Shown: positions 16,532 through 27,312, counted from the first letter of the stretch. The stretch: 38,217 bases of DNA from Bacteroidales bacterium (GCA_028708215.1 JAQVZL010000010.1:1-38217), one strand, 5' to 3'. The notes: generated by a model not told the origin, from the sequence alone. Numbers and translations are program-made.

Positions 16532-17734
16532 CTAGTACTCTTTAAAGATGCGTTGGATCTCAATGGGGTCTTTGGTTTTGGTGAGGGCAAGCATGAGTAA
16601 GATGCGGGCTTTTTGTGGGCTTTTATTGAGGCTTACTGGGTATTGAGGATTGTACTCCTCGGCAGCAAAATCTACCCCTCCCATTAAAATGCGGCTAGAT
16701 CTTACTATTGCTATGTTTTGTGCAACTGCTTTTTCCATCCCTTTTAAAATTTCTCTATTGAAGTTTCCGTGGCCAACTCCTGCAATAATAATTCCCTGGG
16801 CACCAGAATCAATTATTGCATTTATAGCTGTGCCAGATGCAAATGCGTAGGAGAGAATGATTTCTGTTTTAGGTAGTTTGTTCAACGCTGCTGGAGACAA
16901 CTCATTCAACTCAGATTTAGGTTTTTCAATTAGGTTAGAGATATCAAATTCAGATGCAGAGGTGTGGGTGAACATATTTTCTCTGTAAAATGTGGGAACT
17001 CCTTCTCTCATATACCCTAGTGGCCCAAGGTTTGGGCAGGAGAAGGCGTTGGTATTTACTGTATTACTTTTAGTTACATCGTTTGCACAGTAGATATAGT
17101 CATTCATTGTTACCATTACACCTTTGTTGTGAGCAAGAGGTGAGGCAGCTAGAGCAACAGCATTATAGAGGTTGAAAGGGCCATCTGCGCTAATAGCAGT
17201 GGCAGGTCTCATAGAGCCAGTAAGTACAACTGGCAGTGAATGCCGTAAAGTAAGGTTAAGAAAGTAGGCAGTCTCTTCCATTGTGTCTGTACCGTGGGTA
17301 ATAACAATTCCATCGCATAGATCATTTTTAAATAGGCTATCTGCAATTTTCCAAAGTTCTAGCCAAACTCTTTCTGTGATATTTTGGCTTGATATATTGC
17401 ATACTTGAATTCCCTCTAGATTGGCTAAAGATTCAACCTCTGGAACAGAAGAGATAATTACTTCTATGTTTTGAACTCCCGGGTTGTAAGAGGCTTGCAC
17501 AGAGCTTTTAGCACTTCCTGCAATAGTCCCTCCAGTAGCAAGAATTACTATACGAGGTTTAATTTGTTGTGCGTTAGCAGTGAGTGTTGGTAATAGTAGT
17601 GAAATTGAAAGAAGTACAGATATTATAACGTAAAAAGGCCGACTCCCTGCTACAGATGTCGACCCCTTTTCTTGTGTATTAAAACTTAAACCTACATCTT
17701 TAAGATGCAGAGGGCTATTAAAACGTTGCATCAT
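16532..17734 (-). CDS. type II L-asparaginase, exported
   Basis: Hydrolyses asparagine to aspartate and ammonia, probably in the periplasm. Catalytic motifs are ATGGTIAG (66-73, first threonine), THGTDT (146-151, second Thr-Asp pair), GSMRPATAISADGPFNLYNA and the lysine in NDVTKSNT. A hydrophobic signal segment at about residues 34-52 ends in ANAQQ, which looks like a signal-peptidase I site. It is preceded by an unusual polar extension of about 33 residues; no later in-frame ATG exists before the signal segment, so the annotated start (two adjacent ATGs, 17734 and 17731) stands unless a non-ATG start is used. It begins 3 nt after the upstream permease stop and is the last gene of the tyrS operon. 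Confidence 0.9.
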   Translation of the reverse strand: MMQRFNSPLHLKDVGLSFNTQEKGSTSVAGSRPFYVIISVLLSISLLLPTLTANAQQIKPRIVILATGGTIAGSAKSSVQASYNPGVQNIEVIISSVPEVESLANLEGIQVCNISSQNITERVWLELWKIADSLFKNDLCDGIVITHGTDTMEETAYFLNLTLRHSLPVVLTGSMRPATAISADGPFNLYNAVALAASPLAHNKGVMVTMNDYIYCANDVTKSNTVNTNAFSCPNLGPLGYMREGVPTFYRENMFTHTSASEFDISNLIEKPKSELNELSPAALNKLPKTEIILSYAFASGTAINAIIDSGAQGIIIAGVGHGNFNREILKGMEKAVAQNIAIVRSSRILMGGVDFAAEEYNPQYPVSLNKSPQKARILLMLALTKTKDPIEIQRIFKEY

Positions 17735-17737
17735 TTT

Positions 17738-18949
17738 TTAAAAATTTTCAATTTTTTTAACAATTAGAAAAGGTAGCATAGCAGAAAATAATCCTATAAC
17801 TGCTACTCCACAGATGGTTAGAACAACATCTTGGAGTTTAACAATTATTGGGTAGCTATCTACAATAAAGTTACCAGGCATTGGAATTATACCAAATTGT
17901 TGCTGAATAAAGCTAACAAAAAGGGCAACAGCAACGCCAATAAAAATACCAAGAAGAGAGATCATCCACCCCTCTAGTAGGAAAATTCGTTTAATTAAAC
18001 TATTGTTTGCTCCTAGAGCTTTTAGAGTTTTGGCATCTTCTCTCTTCTCTATAATGAGCATAGAGAGAGAACCAAAAAGATTGCAAGAGATTATAATGAG
18101 AATAAATAGCAAGATAATATAGATAGAGACTTTTTCTGATTTCATCATCTTGTAGAGGGTCTCATTTTGCTCATATCTATCTTTGACAAGATATTCAGGC
18201 CCAAGACTCTTTTTCACCTCTTCTTTAAATTGATTAATATTTACCCCCTCTTTTGTGTAAATTTCTACAGAAGAGACCTCATTTTCATACTCAAGAAGGT
18301 TACGAGCAATTTCAATTGGGATAAATATATATTTTTTATCGAAGTTTTGATCTAAAGTAAATAGCCCTGCTGGAAATACCTCTTGTAAATTGAGCGAAGA
18401 GGTTGGGTTTACTAAATAGAGAGCTCTATTACGGGAAGGGAAATAGAGTTGTAGAGGGTCTATAAAGTGAACTCTCAAACCCAATTGGAAAGCCATTGAG
18501 CGTCCCATTATTGCTTGAGGAGTCTCTCCGTGATAAAGAGAGAATTCACCCTCTTTTATATACTCTTTAATATGAGTTATTTTAGAAAAGGTTGAGTCTA
18601 CTCCTTTAATTGTAGCTACAGACTCTTGGTTCCCATATTTCACAAATACATTCTCTTGAACAATTTCGCAAAAAGCTGCTACGCTATTGTTATTACGTAT
18701 TTGGTTGAATTGGGCCGTCTTTGGAGAAAAGCTTTTGCCAGTTGCAGGTGTTATTAGTAGATCTGATTCATAAGTTGAGTAGAGAGATTTAATTAACCCC
18801 TCAAACCCATTATAAACAGAGAGAATAATAATTAATGCTGCTGTGCCTATAGCAATGCCAGCTGCACTTATCACAGATATAATATTGATAACGTTATGCG
18901 ACTTTTTAGCAAACAGATATCTTTTAGATATGAAGAGTGTTAAGTGCAA
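17738..18949 (-). CDS. LolC/LolE-type ABC transporter permease
   Basis: MacB/FtsX-fold permease of 403 residues, similar to the LolC/E subunits that release lipoproteins from the inner membrane. One transmembrane helix lies near the N-terminus (about 20-45, NIISVISAAGIAIGTAALII), followed by a periplasmic domain of about 220 residues. Three helices follow at about 275-300, 320-345 and 375-400. The conserved N-terminal FISKRYLFAKKSHN segment is typical of Bacteroidetes members. No cognate LolD ATPase is adjacent. It lies between rbfA (7 nt) and asparaginase (3 nt) in one operon. Confidence 0.88.
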   Translation of the reverse strand: MHLTLFISKRYLFAKKSHNVINIISVISAAGIAIGTAALIIILSVYNGFEGLIKSLYSTYESDLLITPATGKSFSPKTAQFNQIRNNNSVAAFCEIVQENVFVKYGNQESVATIKGVDSTFSKITHIKEYIKEGEFSLYHGETPQAIMGRSMAFQLGLRVHFIDPLQLYFPSRNRALYLVNPTSSLNLQEVFPAGLFTLDQNFDKKYIFIPIEIARNLLEYENEVSSVEIYTKEGVNINQFKEEVKKSLGPEYLVKDRYEQNETLYKMMKSEKVSIYIILLFILIIISCNLFGSLSMLIIEKREDAKTLKALGANNSLIKRIFLLEGWMISLLGIFIGVAVALFVSFIQQQFGIIPMPGNFIVDSYPIIVKLQDVVLTICGVAVIGLFSAMLPFLIVKKIENF

Positions 18950-18956
18950 CTGTTAA

Positions 18957-19301
18957 CTATTTTTTAAGCAATTCGTCTATTTTCTGCACATAGTCTTGAG
19001 AGTCGTCCAGTAAAAAAGTAAGCTGAGGGACTATTCTAAGTTGCTTAGAGACTCTATTTCCTAGTTCTCCTCTAATAGCTCTTGCAGAATTTTCTACAAT
19101 CTCCAGCACCTCTTCTGTTTTTGCCGAGGGAAATATGCTTATATATACTCTAGCAACAGAAAGATCTGGGCTTATTCTAACAGAGGTAACAGTTATCATA
19201 GCTCCGCTAAATGCTTGAGTTCCTCTTTCTCTAAATATCTCTGAAAGGTCTCTTTGTAACTGTCTAGAAACCTTTAGTTGTCTTGTACTTTGACTTTCCA
19301 T
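18957..19301 (-). CDS. rbfA: ribosome-binding factor A
   Basis: KH-fold assembly factor that binds the 30S subunit and helps 16S rRNA 5'-end maturation. Its 114 residues match the family size. Recognisable parts are the N-terminal RQLKVSRQLQRDLSEIF, the central ITVTSVRISPDLSVARVYI, and the C-terminal LRIVPQLTFLLDDS. One nucleotide separates it from tyrS upstream. Confidence 0.93.
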   Translation of the reverse strand: MESQSTRQLKVSRQLQRDLSEIFRERGTQAFSGAMITVTSVRISPDLSVARVYISIFPSAKTEEVLEIVENSARAIRGELGNRVSKQLRIVPQLTFLLDDSQDYVQKIDELLKK

Positions 19302-19302
19302 A

Positions 19303-20592
19303 TTAGCTTGTTTTTAAAATAAAATAATTTTTCTTGCCCTTTTGAACAAGAATATATTTTTGATTAAGTAAATCATTTTCACTCAAAGATAGTTCAATTG
19401 AGTCAATTTTACTTTTATTTATACTCACTCCCCCTGCTTTAATCATTTTTCGGCACTCTCCTTTAGACGGAAATACAGTAGTGTGAACAGCAAGTAACTC
19501 AATAATGTTATCTGAAAGTTGTTCTTTTGTAATATCACATTGAGGAACCCCTTCAAATACATTGAGGAATGTTCTCTCGTCTAACTCTTTTAGAGTTTCT
19601 GAGGTAGATTTCCCAAAAAGAATAGAAGATGCTTTAACTGCTTTTTGGTACTCTTCTATACCATGAACCATGGTGGTAACCTCTTTTGCAAGAAGTTTTT
19701 GTAGCTCTCTTTGATGGGGAGCTTCTAAATGTTTTTCAACCTCAGAATCAATTACCTCTTTAGATAACATAGTAAATATCTTAAGATATTTTTGTGCATC
19801 TTGGTCGCTTACATTTAGCCAAAATTGGTAGAAAGCATAGGGCGAGGTGTAGTTAGCGTCTAGCCATATATTTCCCTGTTCGGTTTTGCCGAATTTCCCG
19901 CCATCGGCTTTAGTTATTAATGGGCAGGTAAGAGCAAAAGCTTCGCCAGCTGTTTTACGCCGAATAAGTTCTGTACCCGTAGTTATATTGCCCCACTGGT
20001 CGCTCCCTCCCATTTGCAGTTTGCAGCCATAATTTTCGTATAAAAAGAGATAGTCGTACCCTTGAACCAGTTGGTATGTAAATTCTGTGAATGACATACC
20101 CTCTTTTTCGTCTCCACTTATTCTTTTCTTTACAGAATCTTTGCCCATCATGTAGTTTACTGTAATGTGCTTTCCTATATCTCTAATAAAATGTAGAAAA
20201 GTATACTCTTTCATCCAGTCGTAATTATTAACTAGAATGGCAGCATTGGGTGCATCTGAGTCAAAATCTAGAAAGCGTGATAGCTGTTTTTTAATAGCAT
20301 TTTGGTTGTGCCTTAAAGTGGGCTCGTCTAGCAAATTTCTTTCAGAAGATTTCATAGATGGGTCTCCAATCATACCGGTTGCACCACCTACTAGTGCAAT
20401 TGGTTTATGACCGTTAGATTGTAGATGTTTAAGCATCATTATGCTAACTAAGTGCCCAATATGCAGGGAATCTGCTGTAGGGTCTATCCCTACGTAGGCT
20501 GCTGTAATCTCTTTCTCTAATTGCTCTTCGGTCCCGGGCATTATGTTATGGACCATACCTCTCCAAGTGAGTTCTTTTACTAAGTTGCTCAT
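19303..20592 (-). CDS. tyrS: tyrosyl-tRNA synthetase
   Basis: Charges tRNA-Tyr. It is full length at 429 residues. The class I signature HIGH is at 44-47 (SLHIGHL), the KMSKS-equivalent is KFGKT (233-237), the tyrosine pocket has [12 protein letters not shown] and GGSDQWGNI, and a C-terminal S4 RNA-binding domain is present ([12 protein letters not shown]). It is the first gene of a four-gene operon (tyrS-rbfA-permease-asparaginase) with gaps of 1, 7 and 3 nt. Confidence 0.96.
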   Translation of the reverse strand: MSNLVKELTWRGMVHNIMPGTEEQLEKEITAAYVGIDPTADSLHIGHLVSIMMLKHLQSNGHKPIALVGGATGMIGDPSMKSSERNLLDEPTLRHNQNAIKKQLSRFLDFDSDAPNAAILVNNYDWMKEYTFLHFIRDIGKHITVNYMMGKDSVKKRISGDEKEGMSFTEFTYQLVQGYDYLFLYENYGCKLQMGGSDQWGNITTGTELIRRKTAGEAFALTCPLITKADGGKFGKTEQGNIWLDANYTSPYAFYQFWLNVSDQDAQKYLKIFTMLSKEVIDSEVEKHLEAPHQRELQKLLAKEVTTMVHGIEEYQKAVKASSILFGKSTSETLKELDERTFLNVFEGVPQCDITKEQLSDNIIELLAVHTTVFPSKGECRKMIKAGGVSINKSKIDSIELSLSENDLLNQKYILVQKGKKNYFILKTS

Positions 20593-20610
20593 TCTTTAAA
20601 AAATTTTATA

Positions 20611-20618
20611 CAAAAGTA
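20611..20618 (-). promoter_or_regulatory. -7 box of the tyrS operon
   Basis: TACTTTTG on the minus strand, a full match to TAnnTTTG. The predicted start is near 20604, giving a leader of about 12 nt. Confidence 0.5.
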
Positions 20619-20631
20619 ACGTTTTTTTCTT

Positions 20632-20639
20632 TATTTTTG
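20632..20639 (+). promoter_or_regulatory. -7 box of the S37 peptidase gene
   Basis: TATTTTTG fits TAnnTTTG. It lies about 80 nt before the ATG at 20714. No -33 TTTG at the right distance. Confidence 0.4.
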
Positions 20640-20713
20640 TTGGTTTATCTATAGCGAACAGCTATTTAAATAGTACTTAATTATTAAAAAACAACTATTA
20701 TCAATACCTCATT

Positions 20714-22060
20714 ATGTACAAAATGAAATTAAGGCTTACAGCCATTGTTCTTGTTCTTTTTTCACTATCTATTAATAGTAGTTCTCTTTTATTTGCCCAA
20801 GAGGCAATAACTAAATCACAGGATGCTAAAACACTTGTGCAGGATACACTTATATCCAGAATAGAACAACTTCCAGGGGTTTCTGGTGTGAGTAGGTTGC
20901 CGGCAAAGGAGTTTAATGATAAATATGTTCTTTATGTAGAGCAGCCTTTAGACCATACTAACCCCCAACTAGGTACTTTTAAGCAGAGAGTTTTTGTTAT
21001 GAATGTTTCATTCGATAGGCCTACTGTTATTGTTACTGAGGGCTATGGAGCTGGCTATGTAAAAGGTGCTGCTTATAGAGAAGAGATATCTAGAATTTTA
21101 GATGCAAATATTGTTTTTGTAGAGCATCGTTATTTTTTAGAATCTACACCAGAAGATAAGAATTGGAAATATTTAACTGCTAAAAACTCGGCCTACGACC
21201 TCCATAGAGTTAGGGAGCTTTTTGGGACTTTATATAAGAATAAGTGGATTGCTACCGGAATAAGCAAGGGGGGGCAAACGGCATTGCTATATACTGCATT
21301 TTTTCCAGAAGATGTAGATGTTACTGTCCCTTATGTTGCTCCTTTGTGTAAGGGTAAAGAAGATGGGCGTCACGAGCCTTTTCTAAGAGATTTTGTGGGC
21401 ACTAAAGAAGAGAGGGCAATTTTAGAAGAGTTTCAAATAGAGGTTCTTTCACGTAGAGAAACTTTACAGCCAAAATTTGACTCTTTGTGTGTTGCTAAAG
21501 GTTATGAGTTTTCATTGCCTCTTACTCATATTTATGACTATACTGTTTTGGAGTATCCATTTTCATTTTGGCAGTGGGGTAGTTCAATAGAAAAAGTGCC
21601 TGAAACAACTTCTAGTGATAATGAGATTTTTAATTATTGGATTAAGATGGTTTCTCCAGATTACTATGTTCATGAGAGTACAACAACTCCGTTTTTTGTG
21701 CAGGCTTCTAGGGAATTAGGTTACTATGGTTATGACACTAAGCCTTTTAAAGGGTTGCTTTCAATTGAAAATGCTAAGGGCTATTTAGATAAGATTTTTG
21801 TGCCTAAAGAGGCCCAATTTAAATTCGATAAAACTCTATATAGAAAATTAAAGAGGTTTGTTAAAAAGGGCAATAGTAATATGATGTTCATTTATGGTGA
21901 GTATGATCCGTGGAGTGCTGTTAAAGTTAGTGAACCAAAGAGCAGTAACGTTGTTCTTTTTATTGAACCAAAAGGGAGCCATAGAGCAAGAATCTCTACT
22001 TTACCTTCGCCTATGAAGGAAGAGGCAATAAATTTGCTTAGAAGATGGATCTCTGAATAA
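20714..22060 (+). CDS. secreted S37-family (PS-10) tripeptidyl aminopeptidase-like serine peptidase
   Basis: Exported alpha/beta-hydrolase peptidase of 448 residues. A signal peptide spans about residues 1-30 (hydrophobic LTAIVLVLFSLSI, ending near LLFAQ). The probable catalytic triad is the Ser in GISKGGQT (G-x-S-x-G), the Asp in YGEYDPWS and the His in KGSHRARI. The oxyanion and early strands are in VIVTEGYGAGY and VFVEHRYF. In asaccharolytic Bacteroidales such enzymes feed on peptides released by endopeptidases. The ATG at 20723 (MKLRLTA) is an equally good start. The downstream DUF2156 gene starts 6 nt later. Confidence 0.85.
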   Translation: MYKMKLRLTAIVLVLFSLSINSSSLLFAQEAITKSQDAKTLVQDTLISRIEQLPGVSGVSRLPAKEFNDKYVLYVEQPLDHTNPQLGTFKQRVFVMNVSFDRPTVIVTEGYGAGYVKGAAYREEISRILDANIVFVEHRYFLESTPEDKNWKYLTAKNSAYDLHRVRELFGTLYKNKWIATGISKGGQTALLYTAFFPEDVDVTVPYVAPLCKGKEDGRHEPFLRDFVGTKEERAILEEFQIEVLSRRETLQPKFDSLCVAKGYEFSLPLTHIYDYTVLEYPFSFWQWGSSIEKVPETTSSDNEIFNYWIKMVSPDYYVHESTTTPFFVQASRELGYYGYDTKPFKGLLSIENAKGYLDKIFVPKEAQFKFDKTLYRKLKRFVKKGNSNMMFIYGEYDPWSAVKVSEPKSSNVVLFIEPKGSHRARISTLPSPMKEEAINLLRRWISE

Positions 22061-22066
22061 CTGTAT

Positions 22067-22954
22067 ATGCTAGAGTTTAAGAAGATTGAAATTAGTGATA
22101 AAGAGTGGGTAGATAGAATTCTATCTCTCTCTGATTATAGAGGAGCTGAATATAATTTTACAAATCTATTTATTTGGGATGGAACCTATAAGACCCAGAT
22201 TGGTAGGTTTAAAGATTTTATGATTATACGCACTGGGAGCCAGGGCCAACGCTATTATCTGTACCCTCCAGGAAGGGGTAATAGAAGAGAGGTTTTAGAC
22301 GAGATGATTAGAGATGCTTCCTTAGATGACTCTGCTTTTTCTTTGATTGGTCTCACTAGAGAGACAAAGGCGCAGCTAGAAAAAATTTATCCGCATAGTT
22401 TTAAATTTAAACAGGAAAGGGATAGTTTTGATTATATTTACGATGCCAACAGGCTCTCTACATTAAGTGGGAAGAAGTTGCAGCCTAAGAGAAACCACCT
22501 GAACTATTTTGTAAGTAACTATAATTGGAGTTACGAAGAGTTTACTCCTAATAAAGTTGATGAGGTTAAGGAGTTTTCACACGAATGGTGCAAAAGATTC
22601 GATTGCGATAAATTAGAGACTCTCTCTTGGGAGAGTTGTGCTGTAGAGAAGTGTCTAGATTATTTTGAGGAGTTAAAAATGAAAGGGGGCATTTTAAGGG
22701 TAGATGGCCAAATTGTTGCCTATACAGTAGGGGAGGTACTTAATTCAGATACTTTAGTTGTTCACATAGAGAAGGCTTTTACAGATGTTAGAGGGGCATA
22801 CCCAATGATTAACAGAGAGTTCGTAAAAAGAAATGCAGAAGGGTTTAAGTATATTAATAGAGAAGACGATATTGGAGATGAGGGACTTAGGAAGGCAAAA
22901 GAGTCTTATTACCCAGCAATACTACTTGAGAAATTTACTGCAACTCTATTATAA
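22067..22954 (+). CDS. DUF2156 (phosphatidylglycerol lysyltransferase C-terminal-like) protein
   Basis: A soluble 295-residue protein with the double GNAT fold of DUF2156, the domain that transfers aminoacyl groups from tRNA in MprF-type lipid modification. The N-terminal half has FTNLFIWDGTYK; the linker has KRNHLNYF; the C-terminal half has DGQIVAYTVGEVLNSDTLVVHIEKA then YINREDDIGDEGLRKAK, a typical ending of the family. The MprF membrane domain is absent, so a lipid substrate cannot be assumed; the actual substrate is unknown. It is probably co-transcribed with the S37 peptidase (6-nt gap). Confidence 0.8.
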   Translation: MLEFKKIEISDKEWVDRILSLSDYRGAEYNFTNLFIWDGTYKTQIGRFKDFMIIRTGSQGQRYYLYPPGRGNRREVLDEMIRDASLDDSAFSLIGLTRETKAQLEKIYPHSFKFKQERDSFDYIYDANRLSTLSGKKLQPKRNHLNYFVSNYNWSYEEFTPNKVDEVKEFSHEWCKRFDCDKLETLSWESCAVEKCLDYFEELKMKGGILRVDGQIVAYTVGEVLNSDTLVVHIEKAFTDVRGAYPMINREFVKRNAEGFKYINREDDIGDEGLRKAKESYYPAILLEKFTATLL

Positions 22955-22956
22955 AA

Positions 22957-22986
22957 TTTGATGCAATAAATTTTTAATTATATTTG
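22957..22986 (+). promoter_or_regulatory. promoter of the gldE-like gene
   Basis: TTTG (22957-22960), 18-bp spacer, TATATTTG (22979-22986), a full match to the Bacteroidetes consensus. Predicted start near 22993, 19 nt before the TTG start codon at 23012, and it decides that start because no ATG lies between. Confidence 0.7.
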
Positions 22987-23011
22987 CAGAACTAACCATT
23001 AATTTTTTAAA

Positions 23012-23995
23012 TTGGAACCTCCCAGTAGTATTTTAAGCAACAGTATTCTAGACGATTATTTTTCCCTAGGGATAGCTTTAGTTGTTGTGTTGTTTGTTTA
23101 TGCCTTGGTTTCAGGAATTAACCGTTCCTTTAATTATTTAAAAGATGATTTTAGTGACGGCTCCAATAAAAAGGGTAAACAGATATCTTATCTTTTATCA
23201 AATCCAGAAAGTTTTTACGGAACAGTTTTACAGTTTTCACTATTTGTAAAGCTTCTTATTATTTTCTTTTCTGTTAGGTTACTCAACTCGGTTGTTGCAG
23301 CCGCTGCTTTAGCAATTGTACTTATCTATTCGGTTAATGAAATTGTAAAATTGGCTTTGAAGGGTAGGGAGGGTAGTTTTTTTTATAATACCTCTTTTGT
23401 GACATTAGTAATGACTGCTATTGCAACACCTTTTAATGGTCTATTGAATAGGTTTACTGTGGTGTTAGAAGAGGAGAGAGAAGAGCGAGAGGTTCAGTCG
23501 TTAGAAGAGATAACAGAGGCCCAAGAGGGGCTAGACATTAAAGATAATCAAGAGAGAACTCTATTAAAAAACATTGTGGCTTTAAATAATACCTCGGTTT
23601 ACGATATTATGAAGCCTAGGGTAGAGGTGACTGCTCTAAGTACTAATATGACAGCAAAGGAGGTAATGGAGACAGCTGTAAAATGTGGCTATTCTAGACT
23701 GCCTGTATTTGACGATAATTTAGATAATATAAAAGGGTTTCTATATATAAAAGATTTAGTGGTATATCTAAAAGAGTCTAAGGCAGATTATAATTGGAAA
23801 CAGCATATAAGAGAGGCCTATTTTGTACCAGGGAATAAAAAAATTAACGATCTACTAGAGGAGTTTAGACAAAAGAAAATTCATTTAGCTATGGTGGCAG
23901 ATGAGTATGGAGGGACAGACGGGATTGTTACTCTTGAAGATGTTCTTGAAGAGATTGTTGGTGAGATTTCAGATGAGTCAGATAAATTACAATAG
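23012..23995 (+). CDS. GldE-like CBS-domain membrane protein lacking the CorC domain
   Basis: Member of the CorC/HlyC group, close to the gliding-motility-associated GldE found throughout Bacteroidetes. The TTG start gives MEPPSSILS, which resembles GldE N-termini. Helices lie at about 18-36, 70-90 and 95-112 with another near 125-145. A cytoplasmic CBS pair follows (YDIMKPRVEVTAL...SRLPVFDDNLDNIKGFLYIKD... and DEYGGTDGIVTLEDVLEEIVGEI). The protein stops at residue 327, right after the second CBS motif, so the C-terminal CorC/HlyC domain of about 80 residues is missing; the 73 bp to the next gene hold no remnant. Role is uncertain: the family is tied to gliding, type IX secretion or ion transport. 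Confidence 0.8.
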   Translation: MEPPSSILSNSILDDYFSLGIALVVVLFVYALVSGINRSFNYLKDDFSDGSNKKGKQISYLLSNPESFYGTVLQFSLFVKLLIIFFSVRLLNSVVAAAALAIVLIYSVNEIVKLALKGREGSFFYNTSFVTLVMTAIATPFNGLLNRFTVVLEEEREEREVQSLEEITEAQEGLDIKDNQERTLLKNIVALNNTSVYDIMKPRVEVTALSTNMTAKEVMETAVKCGYSRLPVFDDNLDNIKGFLYIKDLVVYLKESKADYNWKQHIREAYFVPGNKKINDLLEEFRQKKIHLAMVADEYGGTDGIVTLEDVLEEIVGEISDESDKLQ

Positions 23996-24068
23996 CCAGC
24001 TAGCTAAATCATAAATCACTTAGAAAAATAGCAATAGAAGATAAGTTACAGATGTTTTAATAATTGAA

Positions 24069-24704
24069 ATGGGATTAGTTTTAAAAAGAGAATTAGAAGA
24101 TGGCGCAACACTCTCTCTTTGGGAGATAATAGAGACAGAAGAGCAGTTACTTTTGTTGGGCTCTATTCCTAATGAAGAGTTAGAAGAGTTGCAACTTATT
24201 AAAAATGCTGCTCGGCGCAAAGAGAAGCTTGCTGTAAGAGCATTGCTAGACGTTATTTTTGAAGAGAAGTTCTATTTGGGACATCACGATAATGGCCGCC
24301 CCTTCTTGCAAAATAGCCTTATAGAAATAAGTATCTCCCACACATCTAGGTATGCTTGTATTCTTACTCACCCATATGAGAGTGTTGGGGTAGATATTGA
24401 AAAACTAAGCCGTAATTTTAGTGTAGTAGAGAAGAGAGCTCTCTCAGATGAGGAGCGAGAAAATTTGAGTGACCGTGACCGCGAGTTGCACCTTGCTATC
24501 TATTGGAGTGCAAAAGAGGCAGTTTTTAAAAGGATGTCTCGTTCTGGGATAGACTTTGCTAAACAAATTTTCATTAAAAAATTTAACCCAAAAGAGAGTG
24601 GCCAATTAACTGCAATTTTCCAAGATAAAGATGGTGAAGAGCAAGAGTTTGACCTTAACTACGAAGTTTTTGAAGATCACATTATAGCCTGGATAATAGG
24701 GTAG
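24069..24704 (+). CDS. Sfp-type 4'-phosphopantetheinyl transferase
   Basis: Transfers phosphopantetheine from CoA to a carrier protein. The 211-residue protein has the conserved motifs ISISHTSRYA (about 87-96), the Mg-binding VGVDIEKL (Asp109, Glu111) and WSAKEAVFK (146-154) of the Sfp-like fold. Length suits a single-domain or compact form. It is 73 nt downstream of the gldE-like gene, an arrangement also known in related Bacteroidetes, and ends 10 bp from the convergent bcp gene. Confidence 0.88.
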   Translation: MGLVLKRELEDGATLSLWEIIETEEQLLLLGSIPNEELEELQLIKNAARRKEKLAVRALLDVIFEEKFYLGHHDNGRPFLQNSLIEISISHTSRYACILTHPYESVGVDIEKLSRNFSVVEKRALSDEERENLSDRDRELHLAIYWSAKEAVFKRMSRSGIDFAKQIFIKKFNPKESGQLTAIFQDKDGEEQEFDLNYEVFEDHIIAWIIG

Positions 24705-24714
24705 TTAGTTTCCT

Positions 24715-25161
24715 TTACTTAAGTATTTGAGCCGAATGCTCTTTGGTTTTTACCTTCTCTATAATATCTGCTATTACTCCCTCTTGGTCTATCACAAAAG
24801 TCTTTCTAATAATTCCATCAAACTCTCTTCCCATAAATTTCTTTCTGCCCCATGCGTCGTAAGCCTTAAGAATTACCAGCTCTGTATCTGCAATAAGAGG
24901 GAATGGTAAGTTGTGTTTTTCTATAAACTTCTTATGTGACTTCTCACTATCTTTACTTACTCCAACAATTTTGTAACCTGCACTTAAGAACCTCTCGTAG
25001 TTATCTCTTAAATCACAAGCCTCGGCAGTACAACCAGGTGTATTATCTTTAGGATAGAAATACAACACCAGCTTTTTCCCTTTAAACTGCTCTAACGAAA
25101 TCTCTTCTCCATCTTGATTTTTTCCAACAAAGTCTGGAGCTTTATCGCCAACTTTCAACAT
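24715..25161 (-). CDS. bcp: thiol peroxidase of the Bcp/PrxQ family
   Basis: Peroxiredoxin that reduces hydrogen peroxide and organic peroxides with thioredoxin. With the ATG at 25161 (MLKVGDKAPDF) it is 148 residues long. The peroxidatic Cys44 is in TPGCTAEACD and the resolving Cys49 is five residues later, the atypical 2-Cys pattern of PrxQ. A TTG at 25182 would add seven residues (MLLKQKV) but is less likely. It lies downstream of the groEL terminator palindrome, so it probably has separate transcription. Confidence 0.93.
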   Translation of the reverse strand: MLKVGDKAPDFVGKNQDGEEISLEQFKGKKLVLYFYPKDNTPGCTAEACDLRDNYERFLSAGYKIVGVSKDSEKSHKKFIEKHNLPFPLIADTELVILKAYDAWGRKKFMGREFDGIIRKTFVIDQEGVIADIIEKVKTKEHSAQILK

Positions 25162-25204
25162 AACTTTTTGTTTTAACAACAACCAATTAGCCTAAATGTT
25201 TAAA

Positions 25205-25248
25205 CGAAAACTCTCCCAAAGCTTTTAAAAGCTTTGGGAGAGTTTTCG
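25205..25248 (-). terminator. perfect 44-bp palindrome, groEL terminator
   Basis: The left arm 25205-25226 (CGAAAACTCTCCCAAAGCTT then TT) is the exact reverse complement of 25227-25248: a 22-bp stem with no unpaired loop bases beyond the tip. The A/T ends supply a short U tract in either direction. It lies between groEL and bcp, both on the minus strand. Confidence 0.8.
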
Positions 25249-25253
25249 TCTAG

Positions 25254-25273
25254 GATGCTTGTTTTCAAGCATT
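25254..25273 (-). terminator. second small hairpin after groEL
   Basis: ATGCTTG (25255-25261) and CAAGCAT (25266-25272) with a TTTT loop, extended by a G-U pair. It stands in tandem with the larger palindrome and may assist termination or protect the groEL mRNA 3' end. Confidence 0.45.
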
Positions 25274-25296
25274 CTGTATTTGCAGGGTTTATTGGG

Positions 25297-26958
<1,662 letters not shown>

Positions 26959-27039
26959 TTATTAAACTGTGTTATTATTATTTTGACCTTATACGGCCAT
27001 AACTATTTAATTTAGCCAATTAAGGTTGTAAAAACCGAG

Positions 27040-27312
27040 TTAGCCTATTATTGCTAAAACGTCTGACTGACGCATCATTAGGTACTCTTTGCCATCTACA
27101 TTAATCTCTGTACCAGAATATTTACCATAAAGAACGGTATCGCCGGCCTTAAGTTCCATAGGCTCGTCTTTTTTGCCATTCCCTGTAGCTACTATAGTAC
27201 CTTGTTGTGGTTTTTCTTTTGCCGTGTCAGGAATGTACAATCCACTTGCTGTTTTTGTTTCGGCTTCTTTAGCTTCTACCAGAACTCTGTCTGCTAATGG
27301 TTTGATGTTCAT
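27040..27312 (-). CDS. groES: co-chaperonin GroES (Hsp10)
   Basis: Lid of the GroEL chamber. Its 90 residues match the family: [10 protein letters not shown] at the N-terminus, the mobile loop with [20 protein letters not shown], and [11 protein letters not shown] near the C-terminus. First gene of groES-groEL. Upstream (27313-27429) no CIRCE element and no good TAnnTTTG box on this strand were found, so its heat-shock control is not visible. Confidence 0.97.
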   Translation of the reverse strand: MNIKPLADRVLVEAKEAETKTASGLYIPDTAKEKPQQGTIVATGNGKKDEPMELKAGDTVLYGKYSGTEINVDGKEYLMMRQSDVLAIIG

